Assembly (NCBI GenBank): GCA_018066965.1
Contig: JAGPVP010000081.1
Span: forward strand, 1-64,000
DNA: 64,000 bases
From: Zhongshania sp.
GTDB lineage: Bacteria > Pseudomonadota > Gammaproteobacteria > Pseudomonadales > Spongiibacteraceae
Direction of reading: 5' to 3'
The position numbers and the translations under genes are program-made. The notes below the pieces were generated by a model, which worked only from the letters and a program-made list of their open reading frames with translations, made no database searches and had not been told where the DNA came from. This document shows positions 26,284-33,430 of this stretch, piece after piece. How positions within the stretch are numbered: position 1 is the first letter of the stretch; each line of letters starts with the position of its first letter.

Positions 26284-26966
26284 TGCGCCACACTCACACC
26301 AGCGGTATCTTCGCGCAAATGACCGTCGTGCATCACCAAGGTACGGCCGCAGCGCTGCGCCAAAGTGGCTTCGTGAGTCACTAATACTAATGTTGTTTGG
26401 CTTTGACTATTTAATTCAAACAGTAAATCAACAATCCGCTGACCAGTGTGCTCGTCTAAATTACCGGTTGGCTCATCGGCAAATAAAATATTGGGGTTCA
26501 CCGCAAATGCCCTAGCCAGTGCCACACGCTGTTGCTCACCGCCCGATAGCACGCGCGGATAATGGCCGCTGCGCGCCGCCAAACCGACTTTGTCTAAAAA
26601 CACGTGTGCCGCAGCTGCCGGTGAACGATGACCGGCCAACTCCAGCGGCAACATCACATTCTCAAGCGCCGTCATACCCGGTAGTAATTGAAACGATTGG
26701 AACACAAAGCCAACATGGCGAGCGCGCAGTGCGGCGCGCTGGTCTTCATTCATTACGCTGATATTTTGATTATGTAAAAAGATGTCGCCACTGCTGGCGT
26801 TATCTAAGCCTGCGAGTAATCCCAGCAAGGTCGATTTGCCCGCGCCCGAAGCCCCTACTATGGCCGCGCTCTCGCCCGCCTTGATTTCAAAGCTGATCCC
26901 TTTCAGTATGTCTAATTGCTGGCCGCCAGTGACAACCGTTTTACAGAGATTATTGACACGAATCAT
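26280..26966 (-). CDS. ybbA: YbbA-like ABC transporter ATP-binding protein
   Basis: A 228-residue LolD/MacB-type ATPase. Walker A is GASGAGKST (38-46), followed by the Q-loop in [18 protein letters not shown], the signature LSGGEQQR, Walker [13 protein letters not shown] and the switch His in LVTHE. It energises YbbP. The start is taken at 26966, where the ABC domain begins; a longer frame upstream to 27137 runs through tesA and is not credible. The start codon of tesA on the other strand begins at 26968, so the two divergent genes are separated by a single base. No clear ribosome site is seen. Confidence 0.92.
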   Translation of the reverse strand: MIRVNNLCKTVVTGGQQLDILKGISFEIKAGESAAIVGASGAGKSTLLGLLAGLDNASSGDIFLHNQNISVMNEDQRAALRARHVGFVFQSFQLLPGMTALENVMLPLELAGHRSPAAAAHVFLDKVGLAARSGHYPRVLSGGEQQRVALARAFAVNPNILFADEPTGNLDEHTGQRIVDLLFELNSQSQTTLVLVTHEATLAQRCGRTLVMHDGHLREDTAGVSVAQ

Positions 26967-26967
26967 G

Positions 26968-27627
26968 ATGAAATTTATTTCCCAATTGTGGTCTAGCCGC
27001 GCGCATAAAACGAATTTGCTTGCTCTGTTTATCGTCTTGGTTTGCGCCGTATTCAGCGCACAACATGGGTACGCAGACGAATTAAGCAAACATACAATTC
27101 TCATTCTTGGTGACAGCATTAGTGCCGCGTACGGCATTCGCCAACAAGAAGGCTGGGTTCATCTTCTGCAAGATGACATTACAGACAAAGCAACCGTAAT
27201 CAACGCCAGTGTGAGTGGAGAGACCAGCGCCGGCGGATTAAATCGCCTACCCGCGCTACTTAAAACTCATAAACCCACTATTGTGGTCATTGAGCTTGGA
27301 GGCAACGACGGCTTGCGCGGCTACCCGATTCCCAGCATACGTAAAAATGTGCAAAAGCTGATCACCACCAGCGTCGATGCCGGCGCGCAGGTCTTGCTAC
27401 TGGGTATGAAAATTCCGCCCAATTATGGCAAGCGCTACACTAACGGATTTGAACGAAACTACGCGCTATTAGCCGAAGAATACCGTCTTCCACTAGTGCC
27501 ATTTTTACTGGAATCCGTCGCTGGCCACCCTGCGCTAATGCAAAGTGATGGCATTCACCCCACCGCCGAAGCCCAGCCATTGATAGTACAGAACGTATTG
27601 CCCACACTGCGAGCAATGCTGGATTAA
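26968..27627 (+). CDS. tesA: Arylesterase / multifunctional acyl-CoA thioesterase I
   Basis: Periplasmic GDSL-family hydrolase of 219 residues (TesA/ApeA/PldC). A signal peptide (hydrophobic LLALFIVLVCAVFSAQHGYA, about 17-36) precedes the block I motif LGDSIS with nucleophile Ser50, the oxyanion Gly in ASVSGETSAGG, the block III GGND (111-114) and the C-terminal SDGIHP with Asp194 and His197. It hydrolyses thioesters, esters and lysophospholipids. An ATG one codon earlier (26965) is also possible. It is divergent from ybbA-ybbP, an arrangement conserved in many gammaproteobacteria, which supports a shared envelope-lipid role. Confidence 0.93.
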   Translation: MKFISQLWSSRAHKTNLLALFIVLVCAVFSAQHGYADELSKHTILILGDSISAAYGIRQQEGWVHLLQDDITDKATVINASVSGETSAGGLNRLPALLKTHKPTIVVIELGGNDGLRGYPIPSIRKNVQKLITTSVDAGAQVLLLGMKIPPNYGKRYTNGFERNYALLAEEYRLPLVPFLLESVAGHPALMQSDGIHPTAEAQPLIVQNVLPTLRAMLD

Positions 27628-27671
27628 GTTTTTGTAAGCTGCCACTTAATAATCAACGAGGACGCCATTGA

Positions 27672-28139
27672 ATGACCACTGCGGCTAAACTCGCTTTTGT
27701 GCAGGGAGCAAATCACGTCATTTTATTCGACGGCGTATGTAAGCTCTGTCACGCATGGAGCCGGTTTATCATTCGATTTGATAAAGCTCAGAAATTTAAA
27801 CTTGCTGCGGTTCAATCCAAGGAAGGTGCCGCTCTAATGAGCTATTACCAGCTGCAAGCGGCAGACACACCTAAAGACCAATACAAAACCATGTACTACC
27901 TAGAAGACGGCCAGGTCTATGAAAAAAGTACCGCCTTTATACGCATCATGGCTGCCATGCCCTACCCTTGGCGATTACTTAGCGTTTTCAGGGTGATACC
28001 GAGATGTATACGCGACGGCGGCTACAATATCATTGCCACTTACCGCTATGCGATTTTTGGCAACTACTCGCAATGCACGCTACCAGAACCAGATCATGAG
28101 CAGCGGCTTTTGCGTTTTGATGAAAACGCCCGCCACTAA
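27672..28139 (+). CDS. DCC-family (DUF393) thiol-disulfide oxidoreductase-like protein
   Basis: A 155-residue protein with the DUF393 signature FDGVCKLCHAWSRFI near residue 24: Asp-Gly-Val-Cys-x-Leu-Cys gives the DxxCxxC motif that names the family. KFKLAAVQSKEG, MYYLEDGQVYEKSTAFIRI and the C-terminal YNIIATYRYAIFG are also typical. Members are predicted redox proteins; the physiological partner is unknown. GAGG lies ten bases before the ATG. It is 44 bases downstream of tesA and may be cotranscribed, and it converges on fumC. Confidence 0.88.
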   Translation: MTTAAKLAFVQGANHVILFDGVCKLCHAWSRFIIRFDKAQKFKLAAVQSKEGAALMSYYQLQAADTPKDQYKTMYYLEDGQVYEKSTAFIRIMAAMPYPWRLLSVFRVIPRCIRDGGYNIIATYRYAIFGNYSQCTLPEPDHEQRLLRFDENARH

Positions 28140-28148
28140 ACACCCTAC

Positions 28149-29513
28149 TCACACTAATTTTGCGGGATCTAATAGCGTGCTCAATTCTTCGCGGCTCAAG
28201 TCCGTCATTTCTTCGGCTACATCAATGATAGGGCGTTGCTCGGCATAGGCCTTTTTTGCAATTTTTGCCGCAGCCAAATAGCCAATGACAGGGTTCAGCG
28301 CCGTCACTAAGATGGGATTTTTTGCTAAGTTTTCAGCCAAAACTGCGTCGTTTACTGCAAACCCCGATATCGCTTTAGTGGCCAAAGCGCGGCAGGAGTT
28401 TGCCATTAATTCGATGCTCTGCAATAAATTGTAAGCAATAACCGGCAACATAACATTGAGCTGAAAATTACCTGACTGCCCCGCCACAGTGATGCAAGCA
28501 TCGTTGCCAATCACCTGTGCAGCCGCCATCGCCACCGCTTCTGGAATCACTGGGTTTACTTTTCCCGGCATAATACTGCTACCGGGTTGTAATGCCGTTA
28601 GGCTTATCTCGCCTAATCCGGCCAGTGGCCCACTATTCATCCAGCGTAAATCATTGCTTATTTTCATCAGGCTAACGGCTAGTGCCTTAAGCTGCCCCGA
28701 CACCGCAACCGCCGTGTCTTGGGATGACAGTGCTTCGAATAAAGACGAATTAGGTACAAAACCTAGGCCGGTATCAAGACTCATTGCGGCGCAAAATTTT
28801 TCCGCAAATAAGTCTGGTGCGTTCACCCCCGTGCCCACCGCAGTACCCCCCTGCGCTAGCTGGCAAAGGTATTTCTGAGACTCTAGCAAACGCTTACCCG
28901 CCTTATGCACTTGCGCAGCCCAGGCGTTTAATTCTTGCCCCAGCGTTATCGGCATGGCGTCCATTAAATGCGTGCGACCCGTTTTTAATTGGGTGTCTAC
29001 AAGACGCGCCTTGTTGCGAATAGTGGTTTCTAAATAATCAATTGCGGGAAGCAACTGCTGATGTATCGCCAAAGCCGCACTGATATGAATAGCGCTTGGA
29101 ATAACATCGTTACTACTTTGGCTCATATTAATATGATCGTTGGCACTCACCGCCAAACCACTTTGTTCAGCAGCTAGGTGGGCCAGCACTTCATTTACAT
29201 TCATATTAGTGCTGGTGCCGGAGCCGGTTTGAAAAATATCGAGTGGAAACTGATCGCCACATTCCCCAGCTAATACTCGGTCTGCGGCAGTGGTAATGGC
29301 TTGAAATAAAGGCTCGGACAGTAATTCTTCTTCACGATTCACCATCGCCGCACAGCGCTTAATGCGCACAAGGGCACTTATAAATTGCTGAGGAAAGGTG
29401 AGCTCGCTAATGGCAAAATTATCGATGGCACGCTGCGTCTGCGCACCGTATTTAGCATTAATGGGGACGCGAACCTCGCCCATACTATCTTGTTCAATTC
29501 GGTAATCGCTCAT
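28149..29513 (-). CDS. fumC: Class II fumarate hydratase
   Basis: Iron-free, oxygen-stable fumarase of the TCA cycle that interconverts fumarate and L-malate, 454 residues (E. coli FumC is 467). GSGTSTNMNVNEV (97-109), TGRTHLMDAMPITLGQE (about 178-194) and the superfamily signature GSSIMPGKVNP (311-321) with the catalytic Ser region are all present. FumC and aspartase share this fold; the THLMDAMP block points to fumarase. It is divergent from bioA across 232 bases. The superoxide-resistant class fits an aerobic lifestyle. Confidence 0.93.
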   Translation of the reverse strand: MSDYRIEQDSMGEVRVPINAKYGAQTQRAIDNFAISELTFPQQFISALVRIKRCAAMVNREEELLSEPLFQAITTAADRVLAGECGDQFPLDIFQTGSGTSTNMNVNEVLAHLAAEQSGLAVSANDHINMSQSSNDVIPSAIHISAALAIHQQLLPAIDYLETTIRNKARLVDTQLKTGRTHLMDAMPITLGQELNAWAAQVHKAGKRLLESQKYLCQLAQGGTAVGTGVNAPDLFAEKFCAAMSLDTGLGFVPNSSLFEALSSQDTAVAVSGQLKALAVSLMKISNDLRWMNSGPLAGLGEISLTALQPGSSIMPGKVNPVIPEAVAMAAAQVIGNDACITVAGQSGNFQLNVMLPVIAYNLLQSIELMANSCRALATKAISGFAVNDAVLAENLAKNPILVTALNPVIGYLAAAKIAKKAYAEQRPIIDVAEEMTDLSREELSTLLDPAKLV

Positions 29514-29745
29514 GCTTACTCCTTTGCGGTCAGGCTTAGGTTTAAACGTGCATTTACATCATGCCATTTTGCCCCAGTAATAATGACACTATTATCTCAA
29601 CTCTGTTACCACTGATCTGGCCGCAAACCAACATCGCTATGTCGATTTTGCCGTAACAATCTGACTAATACTGCGCACAAATCCACTGCGCTCGTGTTAT
29701 TGGCCTTAAATGCTTAAAATGACGCCCACTCACAGGGAGATAATA

Positions 29746-31047
29746 ATGTCTGAATACCACAATGCCAGCACCGAAGACTGGCTTCAATGGGACAAAAACC
29801 ACATTTGGCATCCCTATTCGTCGATGCTAAACCCCGCAAAAATGGTTCCCGTTGTATCGGCCAAAGGCGTAAGACTCACACTAGCAGACGGTAGCGAATT
29901 GATTGATGGCATGTCCTCTTGGTGGTCTGCCATCCACGGTTATAATCATCCCACGCTAAATACTGCAGCAACGAACCAGCTCAATACGATGTCCCACGTA
30001 ATGTTTGGTGGCATTACTCACCCAGCGGCAGCCGCATTAGGTAAGCGTTTGGTAGACCTAACTCCGGCACCACTGACCAAGGTGTTTATCTCTGACTCTG
30101 GCTCAGTTGCGGTAGAAGTAGCGATTAAAATGGCGCTGCAATATTGGTATTCCATAGGCAATCAACACAAAACCCGTTTACTTGCACTGCGCAGTGGCTA
30201 TCACGGCGACACCTTTGGCGCGATGGCAACCTGCGACCCTGTCACCGGCATGCATCACTTGTTTAATAAAGTGCTGCCCTCGCATTTATTTGTAGAATCA
30301 CCACAGACCGCATTTGGTGAAAACGCCAGCGACGACGACATGGCCGACATAACGGCAACACTGCAAGAGCATCATCAAGAATTAGCCGCCGTTATTGTTG
30401 AGCCCATTGTGCAGGGTGCTGGCGGCATGCGGTTTTATGGCGGCGATTATCTCAAACGATTGCGCGCTCTTTGCGATGAGTACGATGTGCTATTAATTCA
30501 CGACGAAATTGCGACTGGTTTCGGTCGTACCGGCAAACTATTCGCCTGTGAACACGCCAATATTAGCCCCGACATTATGTGTGTTGGCAAAGCCCTAACC
30601 GGTGGCTATTTATCTTTAGCAGCAACCTTATGCAGTGACCGCATTGCCGAAGGCATATGCAATGGCGAAGCCGGCGTCTTTATGCATGGCCCCACGTTTA
30701 TGGGTAATCCACTGGCTTGCAGTATTGCCAACGCCAGTATCGATTTACTATTAGCAGACGATTGGCAGGGCAATATACAACGAATAGAGCGCATCCTGAA
30801 CCAAGAACTTGCTTGCGCAGCCCAGCTTGCCACCGTTGCCAATGTGCGATGCCTCGGCGCGATAGGTGTCATAGAACTTAAAGACAATGTCGATATGGCA
30901 AGTATTCAAGCGCGCTTTATCGACAAGGGCGTTTGGATGCGCCCCTTTGGCAAATTGGTTTACACCATGCCTCCGTACATTATCAGTGACGATGACCTAC
31001 GCTATCTCTGCCAGCAAATTGTGGTGGCCGTAGCTGAAGAGGAATAA
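29746..31047 (+). CDS. bioA: Adenosylmethionine-8-amino-7-oxononanoate aminotransferase
   Basis: PLP enzyme of biotin synthesis that converts KAPA to DAPA with S-adenosylmethionine as amino donor, 433 residues. WHPYSSM near the N-terminus and GMSSWWSAIHGYNHP (55-69) are BioA hallmarks. The HDEIATGFGRTGK stretch (252-264) holds the PLP-binding Asp, and Lys282 in GKALTGG is the Schiff-base lysine. The ATG at 29746 has GGGAGA upstream and gives the standard N-terminus; an in-frame ATG at 29710 is unlikely. The other bio genes are not next to it. The ion-channel gene starts six bases after the stop. Confidence 0.95.
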   Translation: MSEYHNASTEDWLQWDKNHIWHPYSSMLNPAKMVPVVSAKGVRLTLADGSELIDGMSSWWSAIHGYNHPTLNTAATNQLNTMSHVMFGGITHPAAAALGKRLVDLTPAPLTKVFISDSGSVAVEVAIKMALQYWYSIGNQHKTRLLALRSGYHGDTFGAMATCDPVTGMHHLFNKVLPSHLFVESPQTAFGENASDDDMADITATLQEHHQELAAVIVEPIVQGAGGMRFYGGDYLKRLRALCDEYDVLLIHDEIATGFGRTGKLFACEHANISPDIMCVGKALTGGYLSLAATLCSDRIAEGICNGEAGVFMHGPTFMGNPLACSIANASIDLLLADDWQGNIQRIERILNQELACAAQLATVANVRCLGAIGVIELKDNVDMASIQARFIDKGVWMRPFGKLVYTMPPYIISDDDLRYLCQQIVVAVAEEE

Positions 31048-31053
31048 GCCAAT

Positions 31054-31872
31054 ATGCCTAAGGCAACATTGAAAGCGCGACTTCATGAGGTTATTTTCGG
31101 CACCGAACCAGGTGCTGGCAGAAATTTCGATATTTTTCTGATCGTTATTATTTTAAGCAGTGTTGCCGCCCTATTTATAGACTCGGTGTCTGCAATACAT
31201 CACAAATATGGCGACTGGCTTTTCGCGGCAGAAGTTTTGTTTACCGTACTATTCACCTTGGAATATATTGCCCGTATTTATTGTGCACCCAACCGCCGCG
31301 CCTATATTTTTAGCTTTTACGGCCTCGTAGACCTGCTCGCCACACTGCCAACCTACCTCTCGCTGTTTATACCTGGCGCACAACATCTATTAGTTATTCG
31401 CATATTTCGGGTACTTCGTGTCTTTCGGGTATTTAAATTATTCCACTACATGAGCGAGGCCAACGTACTGATTCGCTCATTGGTTTCTTCGCGCAGGAAA
31501 ATATCCGTATTTTTAGTGTCAGTACTCACGCTTATCGTTGTATTCGGCGCCTTAATGTACCTAATAGAAGGCCCCAAAAATGGCTTCACCAGCCTGCCAC
31601 GCAGTATGTACTGGGCGATTGTTACGGTAACAACAGTAGGTTATGGCGACATCACACCACGGACCCCACTAGGACAACTTATTGCCGCCATGGCAATGAT
31701 TACCAGCTATGCCATTATCGCCATTCCCACTGGTATTCTTAGCGCAGAACTAATACAAGAGAGCCAGCGCAGCATCAATAGCAGACAGTGCGATAGCTGC
31801 AAAAAATTTGGTCACGAAAAGGAATCTAGTTATTGCCGACACTGCGGAGAAAAACTTCCGCCGCCACACTAA
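31054..31872 (+). CDS. Voltage-gated potassium channel with C-terminal zinc ribbon
   Basis: Six-helix Kv-type channel of 272 residues. The S4 segment RIFRVLRVFRVFKLF (116-130) carries Arg/Lys every third residue, and the pore has the K+ filter TVGYGD (194-199). After S6 (to about 232) a short cytoplasmic tail carries four Cys as Cys246-x2-Cys249 and Cys261-x2-Cys264, a small zinc ribbon in place of the usual RCK or cNMP domain. This suggests metal or redox control of assembly or gating (inference). The gene begins six bases after bioA and is likely cotranscribed. Two hairpins follow it, both better placed for the opposite strand. Confidence 0.92.
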   Translation: MPKATLKARLHEVIFGTEPGAGRNFDIFLIVIILSSVAALFIDSVSAIHHKYGDWLFAAEVLFTVLFTLEYIARIYCAPNRRAYIFSFYGLVDLLATLPTYLSLFIPGAQHLLVIRIFRVLRVFRVFKLFHYMSEANVLIRSLVSSRRKISVFLVSVLTLIVVFGALMYLIEGPKNGFTSLPRSMYWAIVTVTTVGYGDITPRTPLGQLIAAMAMITSYAIIAIPTGILSAELIQESQRSINSRQCDSCKKFGHEKESSYCRHCGEKLPPPH

Positions 31873-31889
31873 ATGGCAAATAAAAAAAG

Positions 31890-31924
31890 GCCAGTCGCGA
31901 ATATGAGGGGGCGTCGCGACTGGC
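31890..31924 (-). terminator. Strong hairpin with U-run on the minus strand
   Basis: Perfect 11-base-pair stem (31890-31900 with 31914-31924, 13-base loop). Reading leftward it is followed by CC and seven U residues, so it would stop leftward transcripts reading through the first terminator at 32005-32037. For the K+ channel gene ending at 31872 it can act only as a weak stop, as the plus-strand side lacks a U-run. Confidence 0.65.
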
Positions 31925-31997
31925 TGAGGGAAACAAATTTACTAATGCACTAATCCTTGTGTCGAAACATTATGACTGCGCCTAAAGACGCAGAAAC

Positions 31998-32037
31998 GAA
32001 AAATCTGACTTATTAAGCTCAAGGCTTAATAAGTCAG
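31998..32037 (-). terminator. Intrinsic terminator of the EF-hand/OMP operon
   Basis: Perfect 14-base-pair stem (32005-32018 with 32024-32037, five-base loop), followed leftward by a U-rich tail, nine bases past the stop of the barrel gene at 32047. Confidence 0.85.
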
Positions 32038-32046
32038 GCTCACTCG

Positions 32047-32622
32047 CTAAAACATGAATCTAGCGCCAAGTTTCACCGTATCCATGTCGCCTTCCCAATT
32101 GGTCGCTGGCGCAGGCAACGTAGAATCTTCTAAATCAATTTTATAGCGATCGTATTCAAGCGCCACAACAAAATGCTCACTCACCTTGATATCAGCACCG
32201 ACACCAAAGAAAGGTTCATCGCCGTCATAGCTTTGCTTCAGCCCTGCTACGCGAACATCTGCATCCCAAAAGATCTGACCGGCCTTGGCGTATATACCAA
32301 GCTGCTCAGTTAGCGGTATGCGACCAACAACGGCCAAACCATAACCGTCAACATCTGCCTTGCCGACATCACCGCCGAATGAACCAAAATCGATATAGCT
32401 CGCTTCAAATCCTAAAAACTGATTTACCTGAGCGCCAATCAACGCTTCTTTAAAATCATCGTCTTCGTCAAAATCACCACCGCGATCCTTATAACCACCG
32501 TAGTTAGCCCCTATATAAGCATGTGGGCCTGCTGTTGGATTCGCAAATACAGTTGATGCGCCGGTCGCAGTGCCAAACAATACTGCCGCTAGCGCTAAAC
32601 TCCGTGTATTTAATACTCGCAT
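32047..32622 (-). CDS. Small outer-membrane beta-barrel protein
   Basis: A 191-residue exported protein. The signal peptide (MRVLNTRSLALAAVLFGTAT and on to VFA) leaves a mature start near AsnProThr. An amphipathic eight-strand pattern follows: PHAYIGANYGGYKDRGG, LIGAQVNQFLGFEASYIDFG, GLAVVGRIPLTEQLGIYAKAG, PFFGVGADIKVSEHFVVALEYDRY, ending KLGARFMF with the C-terminal Phe for BAM. It is an OmpA-barrel-like or surface-antigen-like protein with no OmpA domain. The ATG at 32622 has GAGGAAG before it and is better than an ATG eight codons upstream. It lies 67 bases downstream of the EF-hand gene in the same direction, with a hairpin between, and probably shares its sigma-54 promoter. Confidence 0.85.
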   Translation of the reverse strand: MRVLNTRSLALAAVLFGTATGASTVFANPTAGPHAYIGANYGGYKDRGGDFDEDDDFKEALIGAQVNQFLGFEASYIDFGSFGGDVGKADVDGYGLAVVGRIPLTEQLGIYAKAGQIFWDADVRVAGLKQSYDGDEPFFGVGADIKVSEHFVVALEYDRYKIDLEDSTLPAPATNWEGDMDTVKLGARFMF

Positions 32623-32660
32623 AATATCTTCCTCTATCATTCCCAAAAAAACCTAATAGC

Positions 32661-32677
32661 GCGGGCCAAAGGCCCGC
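32661..32677 (-). terminator. Intra-operon hairpin, possible attenuator
   Basis: GCGGGCC, AAA, GGCCCGC forms a very stable stem between the EF-hand stop and the barrel start. Reading leftward, a run of six U comes only nine bases later, so it may partly terminate or act as an mRNA-processing barrier that makes the EF-hand transcript more abundant. Confidence 0.4.
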
Positions 32678-32689
32678 AAACATCAGGGA

Positions 32690-33100
32690 TTACTCAGCTT
32701 CTTCTTCATGATCCTGAATCGCCTGACGACGTGACATATACTCATCACGACTCACCGTACCATCAGCATTAGCATCAATTGCGGTGAAGTACTGGGTAAG
32801 CGACTGCTCTGACTTCGCCTCTTTTTCATCTAGCGAGCCATCACCATTTTGATCAAGTGCAGTAAAGATTGCGCTGCTTGCATCGCCACTACCCTGCATG
32901 GTGCCCTGGGTTTGCGTACCGGTACTGGTACCCATACCAGAACCCATGCTACCTCCCTGCTGGGTATCTTGCTGTACGTTGGTATTCACATCACCCTGAG
33001 AAGCACCAACCCCAGTGTCTTGAACCGTACCCGACATGGGCGCTGCAAAACAAAATGAACTTAAAGCTACACCTGCAAAAACTGCTGCTATCTTTTTCAT
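32690..33100 (-). CDS. Exported EF-hand domain protein
   Basis: A 136-residue secreted or periplasmic protein. The signal peptide MKKIAAVFAGVALSSFCFA is followed by a low-complexity Gly/Ser/Thr/Gln-rich stretch (about 20-78) and a C-terminal pair of EF-hands. Loop one is DQNGDGSLDEKE and loop two DANADGTVSRDE, both with full Ca2+ ligands at positions 1, 3, 5, 7 and 12. Likely binds calcium in the periplasm or outside the cell. AAGGAG lies seven bases before the ATG at 33100. Upstream frame to 33178 has no ribosome site and would hide the signal peptide. A perfect sigma-54 promoter lies 134 bases upstream, and the gene faces the glrK-qseG-glrR operon. Confidence 0.88.
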   Translation of the reverse strand: MKKIAAVFAGVALSSFCFAAPMSGTVQDTGVGASQGDVNTNVQQDTQQGGSMGSGMGTSTGTQTQGTMQGSGDASSAIFTALDQNGDGSLDEKEAKSEQSLTQYFTAIDANADGTVSRDEYMSRRQAIQDHEEEAE

Positions 33101-33430
33101 TGTGTTCTCCTTAATTATTGCCAACTTCAAAAATTGAATTGGAATAATTTCTGATTTATTAACTTGCCAATATGACACTTCAAATTGGTTGCCCTAGCGA
33201 CAAGCCGTTTGACGTCGTGTCAGCTAGGTATCAGCAAGCGTCGTGCCAAAAATATTTTCCCTTTAAATACAACAACTTAATATATTGCGCAGAACTTATC
33301 GGCAAATACCGCGGTCAAATCGTTGGCATTTAGCAACAGTCTTAAAATAATTAATATTTAAAACAATTATTTCAATGACTTAGCTAGTCTTTATAAAGAG
33401 ACACAACGTTTTATAGCATGTAAAAATACG
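33101..33430. other. Divergent regulatory region between EF-hand gene and glrK
   Basis: 330 bases. It holds the EF-hand ribosome site, the sigma-54 promoter at 33234-33248, a GACA ... TGTC pair (33199-33202, 33218-33221) on the transcribed side of that promoter, and an AT-rich inverted repeat (33345-33352 with 33365-33372) that could bind an activator or IHF. I find no clear sigma-70 promoter or strong ribosome site for glrK, and no gene. Confidence 0.6.
33234..33248 (-). promoter_or_regulatory. Consensus-perfect sigma-54 promoter for the EF-hand/OMP operon
   Basis: The minus strand reads TTGGCACGACGCTTGCT with flanking bases, matching every defined position of the sigma-54 consensus YTGGCACGrNNNTTGCW. 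The -24 GG and -12 GC are ten bases apart. Transcription would start near 33222 and run leftward into the EF-hand gene with a leader of about 120 bases. The neighbouring glrR gene encodes a sigma-54 activator. Confidence 0.85.

Noticed and set aside
26967-27137. Upstream extension of ybbA
   Set aside because: It runs antisense through the tesA signal peptide and active-site region and has no ABC-domain sequence.
33199-33221. GlrR enhancer site (TGTC-N10-GACA)
   Set aside because: The GACA and TGTC halves are in the wrong order and spacing and lie downstream of the sigma-54 start; no correct site was seen upstream.
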